Below the pieces are notes generated by a model. It worked only from the letters and a program-made list of their open reading frames with translations. It made no database searches and was not told the DNA's origin. Below, piece by piece: positions 9,124-20,949 of a DNA stretch of 63,345 nt (the first letter of the stretch is position 1; every line of letters starts with the position of its first letter). The stretch is from Pseudomonadota bacterium (GTDB lineage: Bacteria > Pseudomonadota > Alphaproteobacteria > Azospirillales > Azospirillaceae): positions 1-63,345 of the forward strand of contig JAEYPE010000152.1 in NCBI GenBank assembly GCA_023411035.1, given 5' to 3'. Made by a program: the position numbers and the translations under genes.

Positions 9124-9663
9124 TCATCGCTCCAACCCGTACTCCGACAGCGCCTCATACACCGCGGCCCCCTTCCCCAGGTGGCTGCGGTAGAGCGTGA
9201 AGTGGTCCACGCGGATCGGGCCGGCGCGGAACAGCCCGCGTTCCTCGACGAAACGCCCGATCCGGTCCTTCGGTGCGTCCTTCAGCCGGGCGAGCGTGAC
9301 GTGGGGGGAGAATTTGCGCTCCTCCGCCGGCAGGCCGCAGCGGACCAGCGCCGATTCGACCTTGGACTGGAGGTGCGACAGGGCCTCGCTGCGCTCCACC
9401 CCGGCCCAGAGGACGCGGGCGTTCCGGCCGTTGCCGAACACGCCCACGCCATCCAGAACCAGATCGAAGGCCGGGGCCGTGATCTGCGCCAGCGCCTCGT
9501 CGATCTCCGCCGCCTGATCCTCCGGCACCTCCCCGATGAAGCGGAGCGTCAGGTGCAGGTTGTCCGCGTCGGTCCAGCGGGCGCCGGGCACGCCGCCGCC
9601 CAGCCCCGCCAGACGCTGGCGCACATCCTCCGGAAAATCGAGAGCGACGAAGAGACGAATCAT
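9124..9663 (-). CDS. thpR: RNA 2',3'-cyclic phosphodiesterase (LigT/ThpR)
   Basis: This 179-residue protein belongs to the 2H phosphoesterase family. Both catalytic HxT motifs are present, HLTLRF (His37, Thr39) and HVTLAR (His121, Thr123). Enzymes of this type open RNA 2',3'-cyclic phosphates to 2'-phosphates; the biological substrate in bacteria is unsettled. The N-terminus MIRLFVALDFP is typical. It is the last gene of a likely operon tesA - FIST - aldo/keto reductase - thpR, 21 bp after the reductase. Confidence 0.93.
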   Translation of the reverse strand: MIRLFVALDFPEDVRQRLAGLGGGVPGARWTDADNLHLTLRFIGEVPEDQAAEIDEALAQITAPAFDLVLDGVGVFGNGRNARVLWAGVERSEALSHLQSKVESALVRCGLPAEERKFSPHVTLARLKDAPKDRIGRFVEERGLFRAGPIRVDHFTLYRSHLGKGAAVYEALSEYGLER

Positions 9664-9684
9664 GGGTTCACGAACCGGTTACGG

Positions 9685-10728
9685 TTACGGGCAGGGATCG
9701 GGGTAGCGGGCGTTCACGGCCTCAAGGTCGTCCCACACCTCGTCCGACAGCGTGACGTTCACCGCCGCAATGTTGGACTTCAGGTCCTCCATGTTGGTCG
9801 CCCCGATCAGCGAGGACGTCACGAAGGGCTGTTGCAGGGTGAAGGCGATGGCCATCTGCGTCGGCGACAGGCCGTGGCGCCGGGCGACCTCCAGATACTC
9901 CTTCGTCGCCGCGTCGGCGTTGACGGTGGCGTAGCGCGACTTGCGGTGATCCAGTGCGCGGCGGGTGCCGGCGGGCACGGCGCCGTCCAGATACTTGCCC
10001 GACAGCGTGCCGGCGCCCAGCGGCGAGTAAGCCAGCAACCCCACATCCTCGCGGACCGACACCTCGGCCAGCCCCTGCTCGAAGGTGCGGTTCAGCAGGT
10101 TGTAGGCGTTCTGGATCGAGGCGATGCGCGGCAGGCCCTTCTGCTCCGCCAGCTTCAGGAACTGCATCACGCCCCAGGGCGACTCGTTGGACACGCCGAT
10201 GTAACGGACCTTGCCGGACTTCACCAGTTCGTCCAGCGCGGCCAGCGTCTCCTCGATCGGGGTGCCGTCCTTCTCGGGCCGGTGAACGTAGTTGCGCGGG
10301 CCGAAGCGGTTGGTGGAACGGTCGGGCCAGTGAAGCTGGTACAGGTCGATGTAGTCGGTCTGGAGGCGGCGCAGGCTGGCCTCGACCGCCGCGAAGATGT
10401 TGGCACGGTCCAGCTTCGCCTGACCGCCGCGGACCCAGGCGAAGCCGCCGTCGGCGGCGCCGATGACCTTGCTCGCCAGGATCACCTTTTCGCGCTTGCC
10501 GGTCGCCTTGAACCAGTTGCCGATCACCTCCTCCGTACGTCCGTACGTGTCGGCGGTCGGGGGGATGGCGTACATCTCCGCGGTGTCCCAGAAATTCACG
10601 CCCTCGCCGAGCGCGTAATCCATCTGGGCGTGGCCTTCGGCCTCGGTGTTCTGGCGGCCCCAGGTCATGGTGCCCAGGCCGATGGCGCTGACGGACAGGC
10701 CGGTGCGGCCGAGCGGACGGTATTGCAT
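9685..10728 (-). CDS. Aldo/keto reductase (Tas-like)
   Basis: A 347-residue (alpha/beta)8 NADPH-dependent oxidoreductase. The catalytic tetrad is visible: Asp48 and Tyr53 in FWDTAEMY, Lys87 in ILASK, His133 in YQLHWPDR. It resembles E. coli Tas and YajO-type enzymes, with the long insertion after the tetrad Tyr (IPPTADTYGRTEEVIG). The substrate is unknown. It begins 12 bp after the FIST gene and probably shares its transcript. Confidence 0.92.
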   Translation of the reverse strand: MQYRPLGRTGLSVSAIGLGTMTWGRQNTEAEGHAQMDYALGEGVNFWDTAEMYAIPPTADTYGRTEEVIGNWFKATGKREKVILASKVIGAADGGFAWVRGGQAKLDRANIFAAVEASLRRLQTDYIDLYQLHWPDRSTNRFGPRNYVHRPEKDGTPIEETLAALDELVKSGKVRYIGVSNESPWGVMQFLKLAEQKGLPRIASIQNAYNLLNRTFEQGLAEVSVREDVGLLAYSPLGAGTLSGKYLDGAVPAGTRRALDHRKSRYATVNADAATKEYLEVARRHGLSPTQMAIAFTLQQPFVTSSLIGATNMEDLKSNIAAVNVTLSDEVWDDLEAVNARYPDPCP

Positions 10729-10740
10729 TGGATATGATCC

Positions 10741-11916
10741 TCAAAGAAACAGGGTGAGAACGCCCGTGTATCCGTACAGGCGTGCGTTGGAAATTTCGCC
10801 GCTGGCAAAGAAGCCGGCCAGCGGGATGTCGCCGAAGGTTTCGCGGATCAGCGCCAGTTCCTGGCTGCCCTCGCCGAACAGGCTTGGGCCGCGGGCGATG
10901 CAACTGACGTAGATGGCGCCCTTCGGGATGGTCTTCACGCGCTTCTTCAGATTCGCCAGCATCCGCCGCATGTCGGCTTCGGCGCTCTGCTGGTCGCGGC
11001 GGGTGAACAGGATGGGCTGGCCGCTCTGCACATGATGGGCAACGGCGATCCAGCCGGCGCGCGGGTCGATGGCGATCAGGTCGCGGACCAGATAATCCGC
11101 CGTGTCGGACCCGGCGATGGGCAGACCGGCGAAGATGTAGCCGGACACCCGCTTCAGGTCGCGGGCCAGCAGCTCGCCGATGTCCTCCTTGAAGACGTCC
11201 AGCGCGGGGCGCCCGTCGATCTCCAGGACGATGTTGTCCTCCGCCGCGGTGATGGTGCGCACCGGGCCGATGGGGGTGCAGCCCTGGCTGAGACCGGTGG
11301 CGACCGGCACCTGCGGGGCGAACAGCACGCCGGACACGCCGCCGTCCGCCACTGGCCCGCCCGCCATGGTGGCGGTGTTGCCGGGGATGGTGAATTGCGG
11401 GAACTCCGACCGCGACGCCGACAGGCCGCCGACCAGGAAAGCCCCCGTCGATTCCGCAAGCGAAACGACCAGCCCCGCCAAATCCTGATGGCGCGGGTCG
11501 GCGTGGGCAAGCGCCAGCATCGCGCCGTTCCTGTCCAGCCAGCCGCCGGCCATGCGGCGGAGCGGCTCCATGTCGCCCGACACGACCGGGAACAGGCGGA
11601 AACCCTCCGGCGGCAGGCGCGCCACCATCACGGCGATGCCCGGCTTGTCGAAGATCTCCTCGTCGTTGGCGCAGACGCCGATGCCGACCGTGCCCACCCA
11701 GTCGCGGATGCCGGTGACGCCGCGCAGCAGCGTGACCATGCTGGTCGCGTGCTCCGCCAGCGCGTCGGTGATGTAGAGGAAGCCGAGGTTGCAGCCCTCC
11801 ACGGTCCCGAGTTCGTCCAGGCAGGACTTCACGACGGCGCCCCATTCGGTGCCGGTGGCCGAGGCGGCCCTGAAAAAAGTTTCGGTGGTGGCGGTGTCGC
11901 CGGCCAGGGTTGCCAT
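10741..11916 (-). CDS. FIST domain sensor protein
   Basis: The 391-residue protein matches the FIST N-terminal domain (about 30-215, with TVGIGVCANDEEIF and FLVGGLSASRSEFPQF) followed by the FIST_C domain (about 235-375, ending GFFASGEISNARLYGYTGVLTLFL). FIST proteins are predicted intracellular small-ligand (possibly amino acid) sensors, often coupled to signalling domains; here no other domain is attached and no signalling gene lies in the same operon. It starts five bases after the tesA stop. The family is recognised by eye; function unknown. Confidence 0.87.
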   Translation of the reverse strand: MATLAGDTATTETFFRAASATGTEWGAVVKSCLDELGTVEGCNLGFLYITDALAEHATSMVTLLRGVTGIRDWVGTVGIGVCANDEEIFDKPGIAVMVARLPPEGFRLFPVVSGDMEPLRRMAGGWLDRNGAMLALAHADPRHQDLAGLVVSLAESTGAFLVGGLSASRSEFPQFTIPGNTATMAGGPVADGGVSGVLFAPQVPVATGLSQGCTPIGPVRTITAAEDNIVLEIDGRPALDVFKEDIGELLARDLKRVSGYIFAGLPIAGSDTADYLVRDLIAIDPRAGWIAVAHHVQSGQPILFTRRDQQSAEADMRRMLANLKKRVKTIPKGAIYVSCIARGPSLFGEGSQELALIRETFGDIPLAGFFASGEISNARLYGYTGVLTLFL

Positions 11917-11921
11917 GGGTG

Positions 11922-12605
11922 TCAGCCTCCGCTTTTGGCGATGCCGTCCAGAAGGCGGGCGACGTGGGGCGCGATGCGCTCGACGATCACCTTCACGCCG
12001 GCCGCGTTGGGATGGATGCCGTCCGGCTGGTTCAGCGCCGCATCCGCCGTCACACCGTCCAGAAAGAACGGATAGAGCTGTACGTTGTACGTCTTCGCCA
12101 GATCCGGGTAGATGGCGTTGAAGCGTTCGCCGTACGCGCGCCCCAGGCTGGGTGACGCGTACATCCCGGCAAGGAGTACGGGCAGCTTCTCGTCGGTCAG
12201 CCGTTTCAGGATGGCGTCCAGGTTGGCCCGCGCCGCGGCGGGATCGAGCCCGCGCAGCATGTCGTTCGCCCCCAGTTCCACCAGCACGGCGTCCGGCTTG
12301 TCGGCCAGCGCCCAGTCGAGCCGCGACAGCCCGCCCGCCGTGGTGTCGCCCGACACGCCGGCGTTGAGCACGGTCACGTCATACCCCTTCGCCCGCAGCG
12401 CCATCTGCAGCTGAGCGGTGAAGGATTGCGCTTCGGGAAGGCCGTAGCCGGCGGTCAGGCTGTCGCCGAGCGCGAGCAGCGTCAACCGCCCCTTCTCCGC
12501 GCCATTCTGTGCAAGAGCAGGCGACGTCATGCCCACGCCCGCAACGGCGACGAGAGCGGCCAGCCCCGCCCTGACAAGGGCCACGTTGAAATGGCGGCGC
12601 ACCAT
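11922..12605 (-). CDS. tesA: Arylesterase / acyl-CoA thioesterase I (TesA, SGNH hydrolase)
   Basis: A 227-residue SGNH hydrolase with a signal peptide (VRAGLAALVAVAGV, cleavage after PALA or ALAQ). The four blocks are present: GDSLTAGYGL (Ser nucleophile), GVSGDTTAGG, GANDMLRGL and the Asp/His pair in QPDGIHPNAAG. Such periplasmic enzymes hydrolyse acyl thioesters and esters and act as lysophospholipases. The start at 12605 gives a normal signal peptide; an ATG at 12647 would lengthen it by 14 residues and overlap the divergent gene. The divergent neighbours ybbA-ybbP repeat the E. coli arrangement. Confidence 0.92.
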   Translation of the reverse strand: MVRRHFNVALVRAGLAALVAVAGVGMTSPALAQNGAEKGRLTLLALGDSLTAGYGLPEAQSFTAQLQMALRAKGYDVTVLNAGVSGDTTAGGLSRLDWALADKPDAVLVELGANDMLRGLDPAAARANLDAILKRLTDEKLPVLLAGMYASPSLGRAYGERFNAIYPDLAKTYNVQLYPFFLDGVTADAALNQPDGIHPNAAGVKVIVERIAPHVARLLDGIAKSGG

Positions 12606-12645
12606 GCCATATGGCGAGAGGTTTTCCCGCCCGTTCGTGAGACGC

Positions 12646-13386
<741 letters not shown>

Positions 13387-13387
13387 G

Positions 13388-15913
13388 ATGTCCAACCTCG
13401 CCCTCGCCTTCCGATTGGCCCGCCGCGAGCTGCGCGGGGGGCTGAAGGGCTTCCGCATCTTCCTGGCCTGCCTGACGCTGGGCGTGGCGGCCATCGCGGC
13501 GGTCAATTCCGTGTCCGGCGGCGTGTTGGCGGGCTTGCAGGCGGACGGGCGGGCCATCCTGGGCGGCGATATTGCGCTGCGACAAATCTACACGCCCCCC
13601 ACCGACGCGCAGCGCGCCTATCTGGAGCAGGCCGGACGCCTGTCGCAATCGGTGGAAATGCGCGCCATGGCCCGCTCCGCCGACGACTCGCGGTCCACGC
13701 TGGTGGAGTTGAAGGCGGTGGACGGGCTTTACCCGCTCTACGGCACGGTGGCCCTGACGCCGGAAGGCGACCTGCAAGCCGCGCTTGGCAACCGCGACGG
13801 GCGCTGGGGCGCGCTGGTCGAGGCCGGGCTGCTCGACCGGCTGGGGCTGAAGACCGGCGATACGCTGCGGCTGGGCGAGGGCGAATTCACCGTCCGCGGC
13901 GTCCTGACGCGGGAACCGGACCGGGCCTCCAACGGCGCCTTCTCGCTGGGTCCGCGTGTGATGATCGGCCTGCCGTCTCTGGAAGGCACCGGCCTGCTCC
14001 AGCCCGGCAGCATCGTCTATTGGAGCGCCAAGCTGGCCCTGCCGCAGGGCACCGACGTGGCGGCGTGGCAAGAGGCGCTGCGGGAGCGCTTCCCCGACGC
14101 CGGCTGGCGGGTCCGCGATTTCACCAACGCCTCCCCCCAGATCGAGCGCTTCATCGACCGCATGACCCTGTTCCTGACGCTGGTCGGGCTGACCGCCCTG
14201 CTGGTCGGCGGGGTCGGGGTGGGCAACGCGGTGCGCAGCCACCTGGATTCGCGCGCCCGCACCATCGCGACGCTGAAGTGCCTGGGCGCGCCGGGGGAAC
14301 TGGTCTTCCAGGTCTATCTGCTGCAAATCCTGGCTCTGGCCGGGCTGGGCATTCTGTTCGGGCTGCTGCTGGGCGCGGTGGCGCCGCTGGGGCTGGGGCG
14401 GCTGCTCGACTCGGTGATGCCGGTTCCCACCCGGATCGGGGTCTATCCCAGCGCCCTGGCTCTGGCCGCGCTCTACGGCCTGCTGACGGCCCTGACCTTC
14501 TCGCTGTGGCCGCTGGGCCGCGCGCGGGAGGTGCCGGCGGCGGCGCAGTTCCGCGATGTGGTGGCGCCCGCCGGGGGACGCCCGCGGGCGGTCTATCTGG
14601 CGGCCATGGCGCTGACCGTCGCGGCGCTGGCCGGGCTGGCCGTCGCCACCGCCCACAACAAAATGTTCGCCGCCTGGTTCGTCGGCGGCTCCATCGCCAC
14701 CTTCATCGCCTTCCGCGTGGCGGCTTGGCTGGTGGTGCGCGGGGCCGCGGCGGCGGGGCGCCCGCGCCGTCCGGGGCTGCGGCTGGCGCTCGCCAACCTG
14801 CACCGGCCCGGCAACCCGACCGGCGCCGTCGTGCTGTCGCTCGGCCTCGGCCTGACGGTGCTGGTCGCCATCGCGCTGATCGAGGGCAACTTCTCCCGCC
14901 GCGTCAACGAGACGATCCCGAAGGACGCGCCCAGCTTCTTCTTCGTGGACATCCAGCCCGACCAGTTCGAGCCGCTGAAGAGCATGGTCACCGCCCTGCC
15001 CGGCACCGGCGAATTCGAGGCGGTGCCGTCCTTGCGCGGACGGATCGAGACGGTGAACGGCCAGCCGGCGGAAAAGGCGCTGATCAACCCCGAACAGTCC
15101 TGGGTGCTGTCCGGCGACCGCGGCATCACCTATTCCGCCAGGCTGCCCGAGCATTCGGAGATCGTCGGCGGCTCCTGGTGGCCGGAGGACTATCGCGGCC
15201 CACCGCTGATCTCCATCCACCAGAATGTGGCGAGCGCCTTCGGCATCGGTCCCGGCGCGGTGATGGGGATCAACGTCCTGGGCCGCACCATCGAAGCGAA
15301 GGTCGCCAACGTGCGCGCCGCCGACTTCTCGACGCTCGCCATCAACTTCGCCCTGGTCTTCGCGCCCGGCACGCTGGAGCGGGCGCCGCAGACCTGGATC
15401 GCCACCATCCGCAGCACCCCGGCGGCGGAACCGGAGGTGCAGCGCGCCGTGTTGCAGCGATTCCCCAACGTGACGGTGGTGCGGGTGAAGGACGCGCTGG
15501 ACACGGTGGGCTCCATGCTGGGCCACATCGGCACGGCGGTGCGCATCACCGCGGGCATCACGCTGGCCGCCGGCACGCTGGTGCTGGCCGGGGCGGTAGC
15601 CGCCGGGCACCGCCGCCGGGTCTATGACGCGGTGGTTCTGAAGGTGCTGGGCGCCACGCGGGCCGACGTGCTGAAGGCGTTCCTGCTGGAATACGGGCTG
15701 CTGGGCCTGCTGACCGCCGCCATCGCCGGGGTCATCGGCACCATCACGGCCTGGGCGGTGATGACCTTCCTGATGCGCTGGGAATGGACCTTCCTGCCGT
15801 CCGCCGTGCTGACCACCGCCCTGATCAGCACCGCCATCACGCTGGCCTTCGGTTTTCTCGGGACGTGGCGGGCGCTGGGACAGCCCTCCGCCCCGCTGCT
15901 GCGCAACGACTGA
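13388..15913 (+). CDS. ybbP: FtsX-like ABC transporter permease, YbbP type
   Basis: An 841-residue membrane protein with one N-terminal helix, a large periplasmic domain (about 45-255), a block of membrane helices near 260-450 containing the first FtsX domain (VGVGNAVRSHLDSRARTIATLK), a second periplasmic domain and a C-terminal FtsX domain (about 710-841) ending with three helices. In E. coli YbbAP sits beside tesA and has been suggested to extract lipophilic molecules or help lipid metabolism; substrate unknown. The start codon follows the ATPase stop by one base. Confidence 0.92.
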   Translation: MSNLALAFRLARRELRGGLKGFRIFLACLTLGVAAIAAVNSVSGGVLAGLQADGRAILGGDIALRQIYTPPTDAQRAYLEQAGRLSQSVEMRAMARSADDSRSTLVELKAVDGLYPLYGTVALTPEGDLQAALGNRDGRWGALVEAGLLDRLGLKTGDTLRLGEGEFTVRGVLTREPDRASNGAFSLGPRVMIGLPSLEGTGLLQPGSIVYWSAKLALPQGTDVAAWQEALRERFPDAGWRVRDFTNASPQIERFIDRMTLFLTLVGLTALLVGGVGVGNAVRSHLDSRARTIATLKCLGAPGELVFQVYLLQILALAGLGILFGLLLGAVAPLGLGRLLDSVMPVPTRIGVYPSALALAALYGLLTALTFSLWPLGRAREVPAAAQFRDVVAPAGGRPRAVYLAAMALTVAALAGLAVATAHNKMFAAWFVGGSIATFIAFRVAAWLVVRGAAAAGRPRRPGLRLALANLHRPGNPTGAVVLSLGLGLTVLVAIALIEGNFSRRVNETIPKDAPSFFFVDIQPDQFEPLKSMVTALPGTGEFEAVPSLRGRIETVNGQPAEKALINPEQSWVLSGDRGITYSARLPEHSEIVGGSWWPEDYRGPPLISIHQNVASAFGIGPGAVMGINVLGRTIEAKVANVRAADFSTLAINFALVFAPGTLERAPQTWIATIRSTPAAEPEVQRAVLQRFPNVTVVRVKDALDTVGSMLGHIGTAVRITAGITLAAGTLVLAGAVAAGHRRRVYDAVVLKVLGATRADVLKAFLLEYGLLGLLTAAIAGVIGTITAWAVMTFLMRWEWTFLPSAVLTTALISTAITLAFGFLGTWRALGQPSAPLLRND

Positions 15914-15930
15914 AGAACTGAAGAGACCGG

Positions 15931-17262
15931 TCAGGCCGGTTCGAGAACCCGGTCTTCGGCGACGATGCGGTTCTTGCCGGCCTGCTTGGCGGCGTACATG
16001 CGCTGGTCGGCCAGATCCACCAGCCTTTCCCAATCCACCGGACGGTCGTGGATGTATTCGGCCAAGCCGATGCTGGCGGTCTGGAGAAGCCCGTCCGGGC
16101 GCTTGCCCAACCCCCGTTCACGCAACCGCTCCACGGCGATCAGGGCGCCCTCGCGGGGGGTGTTGGGCATGATGACCACGAACTCCTCCCCGCCCCAGCG
16201 CACCAGCACGTCGGACTGGCGGAGCATGGCACGGATGGCCTCCGCCGCCCGCCCGAGTTGCTTGTCACCCTGGTCGTGCCCGAACCGGTCGTTGATGGAC
16301 TTGAAATTGTCCAGGTCGACGAAGATCACGGCCAGCGGATGCTCCGACCGCTGGGCGTGCGCGAACTGAAGCCGCAAAAGCTCTTCCCCGATTCGGCGGG
16401 AGAAGGCGCCTGTCAGCCCGTCGTGCGACGCCTGATCGACCAGGGCCGTCATGAAGTGCAACTGGCTCATCGCCGCCAGTGTCGCCACCACCATGATGAG
16501 CACCAGCAGCCACAAGGCCCCCAGATAGGAGGGAAAGGGGAAAACCAGGGAGCCGTAGACGCCCGCCAGCATATGGGCCAGCAGCATCGGCGTCGCGAAG
16601 GCCAGCCCTTCCAGCGCGGTCAGCGGGAAGACGCTGAGCCCCGCCACCATCACGAAGGGCAGGAAGGCGTATCCGGCGGCCACCGCGAGCGCGCTTCCCG
16701 CGATCATGTCCTCGTTCAGCATGGGGTGGGAAGCGACGAAGAAGATCGTCGGCACCGCCAGCAGCAAGGCCAGCCCCCGCCACGCGCTGCCCATGTCGTC
16801 GCAGACCCGGTAGCCCAGGGCCAGCGCGCCGAAGGCGAAGCTGGAGACCAGGCGCAGCCCGGCCAGATAGCCCCACAGGGGCCAGGGGAAGATCACGACG
16901 TCGATGACGATCCACAACGGCGTCAGCACGGCGAAAGCCGCCGCGACCATCCGGACGCGGGAATGAATCAGCACGGCCCGGCGACGCTGGATGATCGGGG
17001 TGTGTCCACCCGGATGCATCAGGTCGCGCAATTGCTCGAAGGAGAAATCGCCGCTCACCGCCTGGAATGCCCTCTCCGCGAACCGTCTTAGGAGATTAAG
17101 CGCTTGTTGATACACGCGATGTCCCCCATCGGCAACGTCATTCGCTGCGAATTCCACGGATACGTGCGTATGTGGCGCAGTCTGTGCCCGGCCGCGCATT
17201 TCCATGAGAATTTCAAGGACATTCTTCCCGCAACCCGCCGCTGTCAACGCCGAAGTGGTCAT
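15931..17262 (-). CDS. Membrane-anchored diguanylate cyclase (GGDEF)
   Basis: The protein has about six membrane helices (roughly residues 100-275) and a C-terminal GGDEF domain. The active-site GGEEF is at 357-361, and an RxxD product-inhibition site (RQSD, 348-351) lies five residues before it, so it is predicted to make c-di-GMP from two GTP under feedback control. The helices resemble a MASE-type sensor. The start is uncertain: 17262 is the longest frame, but the first 60-80 residues look weakly coding and no ribosome site is clear; 17205 or 17019 are alternatives. There is no EAL domain. Confidence 0.88.
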   Translation of the reverse strand: MTTSALTAAGCGKNVLEILMEMRGRAQTAPHTHVSVEFAANDVADGGHRVYQQALNLLRRFAERAFQAVSGDFSFEQLRDLMHPGGHTPIIQRRRAVLIHSRVRMVAAAFAVLTPLWIVIDVVIFPWPLWGYLAGLRLVSSFAFGALALGYRVCDDMGSAWRGLALLLAVPTIFFVASHPMLNEDMIAGSALAVAAGYAFLPFVMVAGLSVFPLTALEGLAFATPMLLAHMLAGVYGSLVFPFPSYLGALWLLVLIMVVATLAAMSQLHFMTALVDQASHDGLTGAFSRRIGEELLRLQFAHAQRSEHPLAVIFVDLDNFKSINDRFGHDQGDKQLGRAAEAIRAMLRQSDVLVRWGGEEFVVIMPNTPREGALIAVERLRERGLGKRPDGLLQTASIGLAEYIHDRPVDWERLVDLADQRMYAAKQAGKNRIVAEDRVLEPA

Positions 17263-17292
17263 ACCAACCGGGCAAATGCAGGCGGAGGCATG

Positions 17293-17321
17293 AAAAAAGG
17301 CCCGGCGGCGGGCCGGGCCTT
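17293..17321 (-). terminator. Rho-independent terminator of dnaJ
   Basis: On the minus strand AAGGCCCGGC and GCCGGGCCTT pair perfectly (17297-17306 with 17312-17321) around a five-base loop and run into T6. It begins about 40 bp past the dnaJ stop and ends the dnaKJ unit. Confidence 0.88.
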
Positions 17322-17362
17322 CTTCATGCGGTCACATGAGATGAAGCGGGAGATGAAGCGGA

Positions 17363-18505
17363 TCAGTCCTTCAGGTCTTCCCACAGCTCCTTCACCTTGG
17401 CGAAGAAGCCTTCGGACTGCGGGTGGGACCCTTCCTTGCCGGCATTGTCGAACTCGCGCAGAAGTTCCTGCTGCTTCTTGGTCAGGTTGACCGGAGTCTC
17501 GACGACGGCCTGGATGTACATGTCGCCGCGCTGCTGGCTGCGCAGCACCGACATGCCCTTGCCCTTGATGCGGAACTGATGGCCCGACTGGGTTCCCGGC
17601 GGGACCGTCACCTTGGTTCGGCTGCCCTCGATGGTCGGCACCTCCACCGTGCCGCCCAGCGCCGCGGTGGTCATGGGAATCGGCACCCGGCAATGGATGT
17701 TGGCGCCGTCGCGCTGGAAGATCGGGTGCGGCGCGATGGCGAGGAAGATGTAAAGGTCGCCCGGAGGCGCCCCGCGCAGGCCCGCCTCGCCCTCGCCGGC
17801 CAGACGGATGCGGGTGCCGTCCTCCACACCCGCGGGGATGTTGACCTGAAGGGTCTTCTCCTTGCGCAGGCGCCCCTGGCCGCCGCAGCTCTTGCAGGGG
17901 TCCTTGATGACGCGGCCCTGGCCATGGCAGGCCGGGCAGGTGCGTTCGATGGTGAAGAAGCCCTGCTGGGCGCGCACCTTGCCGTGGCCCTGGCAGGTCG
18001 GGCAGGTGACCGGCTGGGTCCCCGCCGCCGCGCCGGAACCGTTGCAGCCGTCGCAGGCGACGGTGGAGGGAACGCGGATGTTGGCCGTGGTGCCCTTGAA
18101 GGCTTCCTCCAGCCCGATCTCCAGATTGTAGCGCAGGTCCTGGCCGCGGCCCGATGCCGCACCGCCGCCGCCGCGGCGCCCGCCCATGAATTCCCCGAAC
18201 ATCTCGTCGAAGATGTCGGCGAAGCCGCCACCGCCGCCGAAATCGAAGCCGCCGAAACCGCCGCCGCCGCCGCGCCCGTTCTCGAAGGCGCCGTGGCCGA
18301 AGCGGTCATAGGCCGCGCGTTTCTGTTCGTCCTTAAGGACTTCGTAGGCTTCGCTGATTTCCTTGAACTTGTGCTCGGCGTCCTTGTCACCCTGGTTGCG
18401 GTCCGGGTGATACTGCATCGCCATCTTGCGGTACGCTTTTTTGATCTCGTCCGCGCTGGCGCCCTTCGCCACCCCGAGCAGCTCGTAATAGTCCTGTTTC
18501 GCCAT
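17363..18505 (-). CDS. dnaJ: Chaperone protein DnaJ
   Basis: A full-length 380-residue type I J-protein: J domain with HPD at 33-35, a Gly/Phe-rich region (about 75-115), four zinc repeats (CDGCNGSG, CPTCQGHG, CPACHGQG, CKSCGGQG) and the C-terminal substrate-binding domains. It delivers unfolded proteins to DnaK and stimulates its ATPase. It lies 160 bp downstream of dnaK on the same strand with an intercistronic hairpin between them. AAGGCGG precedes the start. Confidence 0.97.
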   Translation of the reverse strand: MAKQDYYELLGVAKGASADEIKKAYRKMAMQYHPDRNQGDKDAEHKFKEISEAYEVLKDEQKRAAYDRFGHGAFENGRGGGGGFGGFDFGGGGGFADIFDEMFGEFMGGRRGGGGAASGRGQDLRYNLEIGLEEAFKGTTANIRVPSTVACDGCNGSGAAAGTQPVTCPTCQGHGKVRAQQGFFTIERTCPACHGQGRVIKDPCKSCGGQGRLRKEKTLQVNIPAGVEDGTRIRLAGEGEAGLRGAPPGDLYIFLAIAPHPIFQRDGANIHCRVPIPMTTAALGGTVEVPTIEGSRTKVTVPPGTQSGHQFRIKGKGMSVLRSQQRGDMYIQAVVETPVNLTKKQQELLREFDNAGKEGSHPQSEGFFAKVKELWEDLKD

Positions 18506-18618
18506 GGGCCCCGACCGCCTTCACATACAATAGACCAATCATATCTCCGGCCCGCCACCGCAGGACGGATGACGGGCCGGACGATACTGCATGGCGCCGG
18601 GTTCTCCCGGCTGTGACA

Positions 18619-18656
18619 CCGGAGGCAACGGGCGGCAGCCCGTCAATTGCCTCCGG
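18619..18656 (-). promoter_or_regulatory. Intercistronic hairpin between dnaK and dnaJ
   Basis: Ten bases after the dnaK stop an outer stem of CCGGAGGCA with TGCCTCCGG encloses an inner stem ACGGGC/GCCCGT with a GGCA-type loop and a short bulge. There is no T-run, so it is more likely an RNA-processing, stability or attenuation element than a full terminator. It would explain higher dnaK than dnaJ levels. Confidence 0.6.
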
Positions 18657-18665
18657 TTCCGAACG

Positions 18666-20585
<1,920 letters not shown>

Positions 20586-20695
20586 GTTCAGCCTCTGTTG
20601 TTCGGCAGATGCGTGGCGGCCCGTATGTTCCGGCACCGCCGCGATCCCCTTAGGGTCAGTGGAACGGATGGGTGGGATCACGTCTGTCGCCGGAG

Positions 20696-20724
20696 ATATA
20701 GGCAGGTGCGTTTCGGCCTGCAAC
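20696..20724 (-). promoter_or_regulatory. Sigma-32-type heat-shock promoter of dnaK
   Basis: On the minus strand GTTG (20721-20724), an 18-bp spacer and CCTATAT (20696-20702) match the alphaproteobacterial RpoH pattern CTTG-N17/18-CYTATNT, with one mismatch in the -35. Transcription would start near 20689, giving a leader of about 104 bases. An almost identical element lies before hrcA. Confidence 0.7.
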
Positions 20725-20933
20725 GTCCCGGTCATCCGGCGGACCGTCAAAAGGCCAAAAGCCTTCCCGCACGCCAGGGCATATCGTCGCGGATACGGCT
20801 TCGCGCTGCAAGTGAATACCAGGGTAATCAAAAGCATAGGCTGCGCAACAGCATTCCCTTACCCCACCCCGCAGGCGGCGCGCGCTCTGTTACAGGAATT
20901 TAACACAAGTCAAAACTCCACAAACCGCCCGTG

Positions 20934-20949
20934 TTAACTTTTCATTAAC
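20934..20949. promoter_or_regulatory. Perfect CtrA box TTAA-N7-TTAAC
   Basis: TTAA, seven bases (CTTTTCA), then TTAAC fits the full CtrA consensus of Alphaproteobacteria exactly. It lies about 190 bp before the 67-residue reading frame at 21136 and about 350 bp upstream of dnaK. CtrA controls motility and cell-cycle genes in many relatives. Confidence 0.55.
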
